Under the pieces are notes generated by a model, which saw nothing but the letters and a program-made list of their open reading frames with translations, was not told where the DNA came from and did no database searches. Shown here in pieces: positions 33,517-42,608 of a stretch of 64,000 nucleotides of DNA. The stretch is from Brucellaceae bacterium (lineage in GTDB: Bacteria; Pseudomonadota; Alphaproteobacteria; Rhizobiales; Rhizobiaceae). Each line of letters begins with the position of its first letter. The first letter of the stretch is position 1. Position numbers and translations under genes: made by a program. The stretch spans positions 13,328-77,327 of the forward strand of contig JACKJW010000012.1 in assembly GCA_020637755.1 (NCBI GenBank), written 5' to 3'.

Positions 33517-36500
33517 ATGCGTTTCTCCCGCCTGCGTGTCCTCGGCTTCAAATCCTTCGTTGAGCCGACGGAATTCATGATCGAGAACGGGCTGACCGGC
33601 GTGGTCGGCCCGAACGGCTGCGGCAAGTCCAATCTCGTCGAGGCCCTGCGCTGGGTCATGGGCGAGAACTCCTACAAGAACATGCGCGCCTCCGGCATGG
33701 ACGATGTGATCTTTTCCGGCTCCGGCACGCGCCCCTCGCGCAACACGGCCGAAGTCACGCTGTTCCTCGACAATTCGGACCGCCTGGCACCGTCGCAATG
33801 GAATGATGGCGACGAGATCCAGGTCTCGCGCCGCATCGAGCGCGAGGCGGGCTCGATCTACCGCATCAACGGCAAGGAAGCCCGCGCCCGCGACGTGCAG
33901 CTGCTCTTTGCCGACCAGTCCACCGGTGCCCGCTCCCCCTCCATGGTGGGGCAGGGCCGCATCGGCGAACTGATCCAGGCCAAGCCGCAGGCCCGCCGCC
34001 AATTGTTGGAAGAGGCGGCCGGCATTTCCGGCCTGCACACCCGCCGCCATGAGGCGGAACTGCGCCTGCGCGCCACCGAGACCAATCTCGAGCGCCTCGA
34101 CGACGTGGTCGGCGAGCTGGAAAGCCAGATCGAGAGCCTGAAGCGCCAGGCCCGGCAGGCCAACCGCTTCAAGGCGCTGTCGGCGGATATCCGTGCGGCG
34201 GAAGCCATCCTGCTCCACCTGCGCTGGAGCCAGGCCAAGACACAGGAGGGCGAGGCACAATCGGCGCTGTCGGCTGCCACCTCTGCGGTGGGCGAGCGCG
34301 CCGCCTTCCAGCTGGAAGCCGCCAAGGCGCAAGCCATCGGCGCGCACGGGCTGCCGGCGCTGCGCGAGGCTGAAGCCGCCGCCGCAGCAGCACTGCAACG
34401 CCTGACGATTGCCCGCGATCAGCTGGAAGAGGAAGCGCGCCGCCTCGCCAGCCGCCAGGCCGAACTTGCCAAGCGCCTGTCGCAACTTGATGCCGACATG
34501 GCCCGCGAGCAGCAGCTGGTTGGCGACAATGCTGCCATCCTCGACCGGCTGGAAAACGAGGAGCGAACGCTGAATTCCGAGGCTGCCGGTGCCGGCGACA
34601 AGGAAATCGCGTCTGCCGCAACTCACGAGGAAGCCGCCGCCCGCCTGAGGGAAAGCGAGGCCGCGCTGTCGGCGCTCACCACTGAGCGCGCCAATGCCGC
34701 CGCGTCGCGCCAGTCCGTCGAACGGCAATTGCGCGAGGCCCACGAGCGCTCCGGGCGGCTCCAGCACCAGATGGCCGAGGTGACTCGCGAGCAAGAAGCG
34801 ATTGCCGGGCGCTTGGCCGCCCTGCCGGACCCCGCCGAAAAGCAGGCTGCGCTGGACCGCGCCGAGGCGCAATGGCGCGAGGCCGAAAAAATGGCCGCTG
34901 CCGCTGACGAGGCGGTGGAAGCCGCGCGCGGGGCGGAAGCGGCCGCCCGCCCGCCGCTGGCTGAGGCGCGCGCCGAGGCAAGCCGCATCGAGACGGAAGC
35001 GCGCACGCTGCAAAAAATCATCAATGCCGGCGCGTCCGGCCTGTTCCCGGCGGTCGTGGAACAGATGAAGGTGGAGCGCGGCTTCGAGACGGCACTGGGC
35101 GCCGCCCTGGGTGAAGACCTCGATGCGCCGCTGGATGCCGCAGCACCTGCCCATTGGGGCGCTGCCCCGGACAGCGCCGCCGATGCGCCACTGCCCGCAG
35201 GCGTGCGTCCCCTGTCTTCGGTCGTGCGCGCGCCGGAACAGCTTGCCCGCCGCCTCGCCCAGACAGGGCTGGTGGAGGATGCCGGCGGCGCGCGCCTGCA
35301 AGGGCTCCTGAAACCCGGCCAGCGCCTCGTCTCGAAGGCGGGTGCCTTGTGGCGCTGGGACGGCTTCGTGGCGAGCGCTGATGCGCCGACCGCCGCCGCG
35401 CTGCGGCTTGAACAGAAGAACCGGCTTGCCGAGCTCGACGCCGAGGCCGTGGAGGCGACGAAACGCCTGCGCGCCGCCGAGGAAGCCGCGCGCGCCGCCG
35501 AGACCACGCTCAAGGAGCGTGTGGAAGCCGCGCGCCTGGCGCGCGAGGCCGTGCGTGCCGCACAAGGCCTGGTCACCCAGGCCCGCGTAGCGCTGGACCA
35601 GGCGCAGAAGGCCGCAGGCGAATTTGCCACCCGCCGCGCCGCCCTCGAGGAATCCGCCGCGCGCCTGTCCGAAGGTCTGTCCGAGGCTGCCGCCGCTGTC
35701 GCCTCCGCCGAAAAGGCACTGGCCGAGGCGCCCGACCTGTCGGAATTGCAGGCCCGTCTCGACCGCCTGTCCGCCGAAGTCTCCGGCGATCGCGGACGCC
35801 TGGCCGAGGCGCGCGCCGCCCATGAGGGGCTGAAACGCGAGGCCGAGGCCCGCGCCCGCCGTCTGGCCGCCATCGCGGTCGAGCGCAAGGGCTGGATCGA
35901 GCGTGCCTCCAATGCGGAAGTGCACATTGCGAGCCTTGGCGAGCGCCGCGCCGAGACGCAGGCCGAATTGCAGGCGCTGGAAGGCGGGCCGGACGAGGTG
36001 GATGCCCGCCGCCGCGCTCTGCTTTCCGAATTGTCCAAGGCCGACGAGGCCCGCAAGGCCGCCGCAGACAGGTTACAGGAAGCCGAGAACCGGCAGCGCG
36101 AACTTGACCGCGTGGCGACCGAGGCCATCACCGCGCTGGCGCAGGGCCGCGAGACCCGCGCGCGCGCCGAGGAACGCGTGACCGCCGCGCAGGAGCGCCG
36201 CGAGGAGGCCGAGGCCCGCATCCGCGAGGCGCTGAACTGCCCGCCGCATCTGGTCATCCGTCACACCGGGCTGGAGGCGGACGCCCCCATGCCGGACATG
36301 GGCGAGACGGAACGCCGGCTGGAGCGCCTGAAGATCGAACGCGAGCGCCTTGGCGCGGTGAACCTGCGCGCCGACGAGGAAGCCGCTGAACTGTCCGGAC
36401 GCCTCGAACTCATCGTTTCGGAGCGCGAGGATGTGATCGAGGCGATCAAGAAGCTGCGCTCGGCCATCCAGGCGCTCAACAAGGAAGGCCGCGAGCGCCT

Positions 36501-36975
36501 GCTGGACGCTTTCGTGAAGGTCAACGAACAATTCCAGCGCCTCTTCACTCACCTCTTCGGCGGCGGCACGGCGGAACTGCAACTGATCGAGAGTGACGAC
36601 CCGCTGGATGCCGGCCTTGAAATCCTTGCCCGCCCGCCCGGCAAGAAGCCGCAGACCATGACGCTGCTCTCGGGCGGCGAACAGGCGCTGACCGCCATGG
36701 CGCTGATCTTCGCCGTCTTCCTCACCAATCCCGCGCCCATCTGCGTGCTGGACGAGGTGGACGCGCCGCTCGACGACCACAATGTGGAGCGCTATTGCAA
36801 CCTGATGGACGAGATGGCGAAGTCGACCGACACGCGCTTCGTCATCATCACCCACAACCCGATCACCATGGCGCGCATGAACCGCCTCTTCGGCGTCACC
36901 ATGGCCGAGCAGGGCGTTTCGACACTGGTGAGCGTGGACCTGCAAACCGCCGAGCAGATGCGCGAAGCGGTGTAG
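33517..36975 (+). CDS. smc: Chromosome segregation ATPase SMC
   Basis: 1152 residues. Walker A GPNGCGKSN at 31-39, the hinge around residues 500-620, long coiled coils on both sides (very Ala/Glu/Arg-rich), signature motif LLSGGEQALTAMALIFAVFL and Walker B ICVLDEVDAPLDDHNV near the C terminus. SMC with ScpAB condenses and separates chromosomes. The ATG at 33517 follows GGGGGAGGGG; the open frame begins at 33496. The hinge-flanking arms encode near-repetitive Ala/Arg/Glu stretches that give long spurious antisense frames. Confidence 0.96.
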   Translation: MRFSRLRVLGFKSFVEPTEFMIENGLTGVVGPNGCGKSNLVEALRWVMGENSYKNMRASGMDDVIFSGSGTRPSRNTAEVTLFLDNSDRLAPSQWNDGDEIQVSRRIEREAGSIYRINGKEARARDVQLLFADQSTGARSPSMVGQGRIGELIQAKPQARRQLLEEAAGISGLHTRRHEAELRLRATETNLERLDDVVGELESQIESLKRQARQANRFKALSADIRAAEAILLHLRWSQAKTQEGEAQSALSAATSAVGERAAFQLEAAKAQAIGAHGLPALREAEAAAAAALQRLTIARDQLEEEARRLASRQAELAKRLSQLDADMAREQQLVGDNAAILDRLENEERTLNSEAAGAGDKEIASAATHEEAAARLRESEAALSALTTERANAAASRQSVERQLREAHERSGRLQHQMAEVTREQEAIAGRLAALPDPAEKQAALDRAEAQWREAEKMAAAADEAVEAARGAEAAARPPLAEARAEASRIETEARTLQKIINAGASGLFPAVVEQMKVERGFETALGAALGEDLDAPLDAAAPAHWGAAPDSAADAPLPAGVRPLSSVVRAPEQLARRLAQTGLVEDAGGARLQGLLKPGQRLVSKAGALWRWDGFVASADAPTAAALRLEQKNRLAELDAEAVEATKRLRAAEEAARAAETTLKERVEAARLAREAVRAAQGLVTQARVALDQAQKAAGEFATRRAALEESAARLSEGLSEAAAAVASAEKALAEAPDLSELQARLDRLSAEVSGDRGRLAEARAAHEGLKREAEARARRLAAIAVERKGWIERASNAEVHIASLGERRAETQAELQALEGGPDEVDARRRALLSELSKADEARKAAADRLQEAENRQRELDRVATEAITALAQGRETRARAEERVTAAQERREEAEARIREALNCPPHLVIRHTGLEADAPMPDMGETERRLERLKIERERLGAVNLRADEEAAELSGRLELIVSEREDVIEAIKKLRSAIQALNKEGRERLLDAFVKVNEQFQRLFTHLFGGGTAELQLIESDDPLDAGLEILARPPGKKPQTMTLLSGGEQALTAMALIFAVFLTNPAPICVLDEVDAPLDDHNVERYCNLMDEMAKSTDTRFVIITHNPITMARMNRLFGVTMAEQGVSTLVSVDLQTAEQMREAV

Positions 36976-37135
36976 GGGTTTTCGCACCGGCATTCGCGCT
37001 TGAAGTCTGCATTCCCAACACTCGTCATGCAGGGCTTGCTCCGGGAGATGAAGTATACCGCCCTTGACCTCCGTCAACGCGCGTGCGCTTCGCCCCGCGT
37101 AACTTTCAGCATCAGACGCGATGCGGAGGCCGGCC

Positions 37136-38325
37136 ATGACGACGACATGCGATATCCTGATTGTCGGAGCCGGGCCTGCCGGGCTGGCGCTTGCCCGCTC
37201 GCTGGCGCACTCCGGCCTCGATGTGGCCATCGTCGAGCAGGCGGAGCTTGAAAGCCTCCGGAATCCGGCGCCGGACGGCCGCGCCATCGCGCTCAACCAC
37301 GCCTCCATGACCATCCTCGAACGCCTCGATGCCGCGCCGCGCATTGCGCCGGAGCACCGCTCGCTCCTCAAGCGCGCCGAGGTGCTGGACGGGCCGATGG
37401 ATGCGGGTTCGCCTGTCTCGCTCGTCTTCGACAGCGCGCGCAAGAATGCCGAAACGCTGGGCTGGCTGGTGCCGAACCATGCCATCCGCCGGGCCCTGTT
37501 TGAAAGTTTCGCCCATACCGGCGATGCCCGTCTGATCACCGGGCTGACAGCCGAATCCGTGCGGCCCGTGCCCGGCGCCGTGCAAGTGACGCTGTCGGAC
37601 GGAACGGTGCGGGAGGCGCGCCTGCTGGTCGCCGCCGATACCCGCTTTTCCAGCCTGCGCCGCCAGATGGGCATTTCTGCCTTCATGCACGATTTCGGCC
37701 GCACCATGATCGTCACCGACATGGCGCACGAGAAGCCGCATGGCGGCACGGCGCTGGAATGTTTCTTCCACGGCATGACCGTGGCCACCCTGCCGCTTGC
37801 CGGCAACCGCTCCTCCATCGTCTTGACGGTGAAGAGCCACGAGGCCGCTGCGTTGATGGCCATGGACCCGGCGCGCCTTGCCCGCGACGTGGCGGGGAAG
37901 CTTGCCGGAAGGCTGGGCGCGCTGACGCCGGAAGGTCCGCGCCATGCCTATCCGCTGGTCGCCACCTATTCCCATGCCTTCCATACCCATCGCTTTGCAC
38001 TGGCGGGCGACGCGGCCGTCGGCATGCACCCGGTTACCGCCCATGGCTTCAATTTCGGCCTGCAAAGCCAGAACCTGCTGGAGGGCGAGGTGCTCGGTGC
38101 CCACCGGCTCGGCCTCGACATCGGCGCGGGCGATGTGCTGCAGCGCTATGACCGGGCGCACCGGCGCTCCACCTTCGCGCTGTTCCACGCCACCAACGGC
38201 ATTGCCAGCCTCTATTCCGATGACCGCCCGCCCGTTTCCTGCGCCAGGCAGGTCTCAGGATCGCCAGCCACCTGCCACCGCTGAAGGACATGGTCGTGTC
38301 CCGTCTGCTGGCAGGTCCGCGCTGA
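37136..38325 (+). pseudogene. ubiM: UbiM-like FAD-dependent ubiquinone hydroxylase with an apparent frameshift near the C terminus
   Basis: UbiH/UbiM family flavoprotein: GXGXXG FAD motif in DILIVGAGPAGLALARSLA, DGRAIALNH in the substrate-binding region, and the second FAD motif ALAGDAAVGMHPVTAHGFNF. The uninterrupted frame (37136-38284, 382 residues) ends in VSCARQVSGSPATCHR, unlike the family. A second frame starting at 38233 reads RFLRQAGLRIASHLPP then LKDMVVSRLLAGPR with a stop at 38323-38325, which matches how UbiH-type proteins end. The frames differ by one base within the repetitive CCGCCCGCCC at 38224-38233, so a single base appears lost there. It is a real frameshift or a sequence error; the enzyme may still work since only about 30 C-terminal residues change. 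Confidence 0.72.
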
Positions 38326-38429
38326 GCTTTTTGCCGGCTGTCGCGGCTGCGCCGATTTGGCCATGGCCTTCGGGCGTGATTTTCGCTATCACGCATCGCA
38401 ATGCAGCATGAGGCCAAGGGCACAGAGCA

Positions 38430-41102
38430 ATGACGAAATGGGTCTACACCTTCGGGGATGGCGCGGCAGAGGGATCGGCCGGCGACAAGAACCTGCTGGG
38501 CGGCAAGGGCGCAAACCTTGCCGAAATGTGCGCGCTCGGCCTGCCCGTACCGCCCGGTTTCACCATCACCACTGAAGCCTGCAACCATTTCTATGCCCAT
38601 GGAAGGCAATATCCCGAAGCCCTGAAGGGGCAGGTGGAAGCGGCCCTGGCCCATGTCGGCGCCATCACTGGCCGCGCCTTCGGTGACAAGTCCAATGCGC
38701 TGCTAGTCTCCGTGCGCTCCGGTGCGCGCGCCTCCATGCCGGGCATGATGGATACCGTGCTGAACCTCGGCCTGAACGACCAAACGGTGGAAACGCTGGC
38801 CGCCGAATCGGGTGACGAGCGCTTCGCCTGGGACAGCTACCGCCGCTTCATCACCATGTATTGCGATGTGGTGATGGGCCTCGACCACGAGGTCTTCGAG
38901 GAAATCCTCGACGGGGAGAAGGCCCGCTATGGCGCCGATCTCGACACCGACATCACGGCGGAGCAATGGAAGGCCATCGTCGAGATCTACAAGACACGCA
39001 TCATGGAAGAGCTGGAGCAGCCCTTTCCGCAGGATCCGCACGAGCAGCTCTGGGGTGCCATCGGCGCCGTCTTTTCCAGCTGGATGAACCATCGCGCCAT
39101 CACCTACCGCCGCCTGCACGACATCCCGGAAGCCTGGGGCACGGCGGTCAACGTGCAGGCCATGGTGTTCGGCAACATGGGCGAAAGCTCGGCCACCGGC
39201 GTGGCCTTCACGCGCAACCCGTCCACCGGCGAGAACAGCCTCTATGGCGAGTTTCTCGTCAATGCGCAGGGCGAGGACGTGGTGGCCGGCATCCGCACCC
39301 CGCAGGACATCACCGAGAAGGCACGCATCGCCGCCGGTTCCGACAAGCCGTCGCTGGAAAAGCTGATGCCCGCGCTGTTCGACGAATTCGTCTCCTATGC
39401 GCGCAGGCTCGAAGCCCATTACCGCGACATGCAGGATTTGGAATTCACCATTGAGCGCGGCAAACTGTGGATGCTCCAGACGCGCAACGGCAAGCGCACC
39501 GCCAAGGCCGCGCTGAAGATCGCCGTGGAAATGGCAGCGGACGGCCTGATCACCAGGGAACAGGCGGTGCTGCGCATCGATCCGGCCTCGCTGGACCAGT
39601 TGCTGCACCCGACCATCGATCCGTCGGCCAAGCGCGATGTGGTGGGTATGGGCCTTCCGGCTTCTCCTGGCGCTGCCACGGGTGAGATCGTCTTCAATTC
39701 CGATGAGGCGGAGGAAATGTCGTCGGCCGGCCGCCGCGTCATCCTGGTGCGCGTCGAGACCAGCCCGGAGGACATCCACGGCATGCATGCCGCCCAGGGC
39801 ATCCTCACCTCGCGCGGCGGCATGACCAGCCACGCCGCCGTGGTGGCGCGCGGCATGGGCAAGCCCTGCGTTTCGGGCGTCGGCTCCATTCGCATCGATT
39901 ACCGCAACGAGACCATGCTCGCCATGGGCCAGACCTTCCGCAAGGGCGATGTCATCACCATTGACGGCTCATCGGGACAGGTTCTGAAGGGCGCCGTGCC
40001 GATGCTCCAGCCGGAACTGTCGGGCGATTTTGCCGCCATCATGGAATGGGCCGATGCCACGCGGCGCATGAAGGTGCGCACCAATGCCGAAACCCCGGCG
40101 GATGCCCGCATGGCCCGCTCCTTCGGTGCCGAGGGCATCGGACTTTGCCGCACCGAGCACATGTTCTTCGACGGTGACCGCATCGTTGCCATGCGCGAGA
40201 TGATCCTCGCCGACACCGAGAAGGACCGCCGCGCGGCGTTGGAAAAGCTGCTGCCCATGCAGAAGGCTGATTTCGTGGAGCTGTTCGAGATCATGGCCGG
40301 GCTTCCCGTTACCATCCGCCTGCTTGATCCGCCGCTGCACGAATTCCTGCCCAAGACGGAAGGCGAAATCGCCGAAGTGGCCGAGGCGATGGGCGTGAAG
40401 CCCGATGCGCTGCGCCGCCGCACCGAGACGCTGCACGAGTTCAACCCCATGCTCGGCCATCGCGGCTGCCGTCTCGCCGTCTCCTATCCGGAGATCGCCG
40501 AGGTGCAGGCCCGCGCCATTTTCGAGGCCGCCATCGAGGCCGGCCGGGCCACCGGCGCCCATGTGGTGCCGGAAGTCATGGTGCCGCTCGTCGGCCTCAT
40601 GAAAGAACTGGAATACGTCAAGGAGCGCATCGACAAGGTGGCCCGCGAGGTGATGAAGGAAAGCGGTGTCGAGTTCGAGTATCTCGTCGGCACCATGATC
40701 GAGTTGCCGCGCGCCGCCATCCGCGCCCAGATCATTGCGGAAGTGGCCGAATTCTTCTCCTTCGGCACCAACGACCTGACCCAGACCACCTTCGGCATCA
40801 GCCGCGACGACAGCGCGTCCTTCCTGGAGACCTACCGGCAGAAGGGCATCATCGAGCAGGACCCCTTCGTCTCGCTCGACGTGGATGGTGTCGGCGAGCT
40901 GGTCAAGATCGCCACGGAAAAGGGCCGCACCACGCGGCCCGGCATCAAGCTCGGCATCTGCGGCGAACATGGCGGCGACCCGGCCTCGATCCTCTTCTGC
41001 GAGCAGACCGGCCTGGACTATGTGTCCTGCTCGCCCTTCCGCGTGCCGATCGCCCGCCTCGCCGCCGCGCAATCGGCCATCAAGGTGCAGAAGGCGGGGT
41101 GA
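38430..41102 (+). CDS. ppdK: Pyruvate, phosphate dikinase
   Basis: 890 residues. N-terminal ATP-grasp domain (GGKGANLAEMCALGLPVPP, then VRSGARASMPGMMDTVLNLG), the central phosphohistidine domain with the catalytic His in GILTSRGGMTSHAAVVARGM, and the C-terminal PEP/pyruvate barrel (LCRTEHMFFD, EFFSFGTNDLTQTTFGISRD). It interconverts pyruvate and PEP. The start ATG at 38430 follows GGGCACAGAGCA. Length and motifs are complete. Confidence 0.96.
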   Translation: MTKWVYTFGDGAAEGSAGDKNLLGGKGANLAEMCALGLPVPPGFTITTEACNHFYAHGRQYPEALKGQVEAALAHVGAITGRAFGDKSNALLVSVRSGARASMPGMMDTVLNLGLNDQTVETLAAESGDERFAWDSYRRFITMYCDVVMGLDHEVFEEILDGEKARYGADLDTDITAEQWKAIVEIYKTRIMEELEQPFPQDPHEQLWGAIGAVFSSWMNHRAITYRRLHDIPEAWGTAVNVQAMVFGNMGESSATGVAFTRNPSTGENSLYGEFLVNAQGEDVVAGIRTPQDITEKARIAAGSDKPSLEKLMPALFDEFVSYARRLEAHYRDMQDLEFTIERGKLWMLQTRNGKRTAKAALKIAVEMAADGLITREQAVLRIDPASLDQLLHPTIDPSAKRDVVGMGLPASPGAATGEIVFNSDEAEEMSSAGRRVILVRVETSPEDIHGMHAAQGILTSRGGMTSHAAVVARGMGKPCVSGVGSIRIDYRNETMLAMGQTFRKGDVITIDGSSGQVLKGAVPMLQPELSGDFAAIMEWADATRRMKVRTNAETPADARMARSFGAEGIGLCRTEHMFFDGDRIVAMREMILADTEKDRRAALEKLLPMQKADFVELFEIMAGLPVTIRLLDPPLHEFLPKTEGEIAEVAEAMGVKPDALRRRTETLHEFNPMLGHRGCRLAVSYPEIAEVQARAIFEAAIEAGRATGAHVVPEVMVPLVGLMKELEYVKERIDKVAREVMKESGVEFEYLVGTMIELPRAAIRAQIIAEVAEFFSFGTNDLTQTTFGISRDDSASFLETYRQKGIIEQDPFVSLDVDGVGELVKIATEKGRTTRPGIKLGICGEHGGDPASILFCEQTGLDYVSCSPFRVPIARLAAAQSAIKVQKAG

Positions 41103-41110
41103 GGAGTAGC

Positions 41111-41140
41111 GTTATACCCAATCTACGGATTGGGTACAAC
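41111..41140. promoter_or_regulatory. 30-bp near-perfect inverted repeat immediately upstream of the nucleotidyltransferase-fold gene
   Basis: GTTATACCCAATC at 41111-41123 pairs with GATTGGGTACAAC at 41128-41140, 12 of 13 positions, around a 4-base TACG. The inner 9 bases per arm (TACCCAATC/GATTGGGTA) are perfect. The ATG of the next gene is at 41145, so the repeat would cover or mask its ribosome-binding region or act as an operator. It could also trap read-through from ppdK, but no T-run follows. Confidence 0.5.
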
Positions 41141-41144
41141 GGCT

Positions 41145-42206
41145 ATGAAGTTTGAATTCCCTCGCATCGACATGATGCACAGCACTATGGTCGCGGAGCT
41201 TCGCGAGCGGTTGTTGGATTCAGCCTTTGATCAGGATTTCCCCGAGGGCGGTTCCTTCATCAAGGTAACGTCCAAGGGGCGTGGATACTGGTACTACAAG
41301 CCGTCATTGAAGGATGGCGTTGCGGACAAGCGCATCTATGTCGGTCCGGTTGACAGACCGGAAATCAACCAGCGCGTCGAAAAATTCCGGCGATTGAAAG
41401 ATGATTTCAGGGCGCGCAGGGCGCTGGTGTCTGCGCTCACGCGCGATGCACATCTGTTCCAACCGGAACCGCGCGTGGGACGGGTGATCGAGACCCTCTG
41501 GAAAGCAGGTCTCTTCCGCATGCGCGCCTGCCTGGTTGGGACTGTAGCATTCCAGACATACGGATCCCTGCTGGGGCTTCGCCTGCCGGGGCAAGCGATG
41601 CAAACCGGCGACATTGACATCACACAGTTTCAGGCAATTTCAGTGGCCATTGAAGACAGCCTTGTGCCAATGGTTGAGCTGCTGCGCAGCGCGGACCCGG
41701 GCTTTAGTCCGGTCAACCAGTTGGACGACCGTGCCGGCCCTTCCCGCTTCGTAGCGCCGGGGGAACTTCGCTTTGAATTCCTGACACCCAACCGTGGAAG
41801 CGACGACCTGACCGGCAAGCCAATCCCGATACCCGCACTTGGGGGCGTTACCGCAACGCCACTCAGGTTTCTGGACTATTTGATCCACCAACCAGTCCAG
41901 GCGGTCATGCTGCATGGCGGCGGCATTCCGGTCATCGTCCCTGATCCTGCCCGATACGCCATTCACAAGTTGATTGTCGCCGAACGCAGAAAGTCCGGAA
42001 CGGGAAAGGACGAAAAGGATCTACGTCAGGCGGCGATCCTGTGTGCCGCCTTTCGCCAACTAGGCCGCTTGCCGGAACTTGGTGAAGCCATGGCTGAAGC
42101 ATTGGAACGAGGGCCTGCGTGGCGATCGGCAATCTCGGCGTCGATCGACCGGATGAGAAGCTCCACGGACCCCGAACAAGGAGGTGTTTTCAACAACCTC
42201 GTTTAA
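41145..42206 (+). CDS. GSU2403-family nucleotidyltransferase-fold protein
   Basis: 353 residues. The most recognisable part is the MQTGDIDITQFQA segment (about residues 150-160), which resembles the Asp-x-Asp motif of nucleotidyltransferase folds. The N-terminal part (FIKVTSKGRGYWYYKPSLKD) and LFRMRACLVGTVAFQTYGSL fit the GSU2403/NTP_transf_8 family, whose function is not known. The same fold occurs in AbiEii-type toxins, so a defence or toxin role is possible but not shown. The gene stands alone between ppdK and DUF427, preceded by a 30-bp inverted repeat. Codon use looks slightly less GC-rich than its neighbours. Confidence 0.75.
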   Translation: MKFEFPRIDMMHSTMVAELRERLLDSAFDQDFPEGGSFIKVTSKGRGYWYYKPSLKDGVADKRIYVGPVDRPEINQRVEKFRRLKDDFRARRALVSALTRDAHLFQPEPRVGRVIETLWKAGLFRMRACLVGTVAFQTYGSLLGLRLPGQAMQTGDIDITQFQAISVAIEDSLVPMVELLRSADPGFSPVNQLDDRAGPSRFVAPGELRFEFLTPNRGSDDLTGKPIPIPALGGVTATPLRFLDYLIHQPVQAVMLHGGGIPVIVPDPARYAIHKLIVAERRKSGTGKDEKDLRQAAILCAAFRQLGRLPELGEAMAEALERGPAWRSAISASIDRMRSSTDPEQGGVFNNLV

Positions 42207-42211
42207 GTTCT

Positions 42212-42586
42212 TCAACCTGCCGTCACGTCCACCTTGTTGCCATAAAACGCGCCGTATCCCGCGATGGCCGTCATCTCGTCATAGGGGGCTTCGTAGGCCC
42301 AAAGCACATCGCCCTTGCCCGGCTCGGCGGCAAGACGCCAATAGCTGGCCATACCCTTGAAGGGGCAGTGCGTTGCGGTTTCCGTGCGCACCAGCAGATC
42401 GAAGGCGATGTCGGCGAAGGGGATGTAGAGGACCGGCGGATACTGCGCCTCGCGCAGCTCCAGGGCGCTGGAGCTCTCTGCCAGCATGCTGCCGCCTGCA
42501 AGGACCCGAATGGTTCCTGCGAAGGGCGTCACTGTGATCGTGTGGCCGGGATGTTGAGCAAATCCCGGCGCCGCGTTGCCTGCCAT
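42212..42586 (-). CDS. DUF427 family protein
   Basis: 124 residues with the DUF427 pattern: GHTITVTPFAGTIRVLAGG, LELREAQYPPVLYIP, and the CPFKGMASYW motif with THCPFKG. This is a small family of unknown function seen in bacteria and fungi. It lies 22 bases after the class III aminotransferase in the same direction, so it may be cotranscribed with it. It converges on the nucleotidyltransferase-fold gene with 5 bases between. Confidence 0.85.
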   Translation of the reverse strand: MAGNAAPGFAQHPGHTITVTPFAGTIRVLAGGSMLAESSSALELREAQYPPVLYIPFADIAFDLLVRTETATHCPFKGMASYWRLAAEPGKGDVLWAYEAPYDEMTAIAGYGAFYGNKVDVTAG

Positions 42587-42608
42587 GGCCGCCTCCCTTT
42601 CGGTTGCT

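Noticed and set aside
33499..35925. An 808-codon antisense frame inside smc.
   Set aside because: It mirrors the Ala/Glu/Arg-rich coiled-coil coding region. Composition, not coding, explains the lack of stops.
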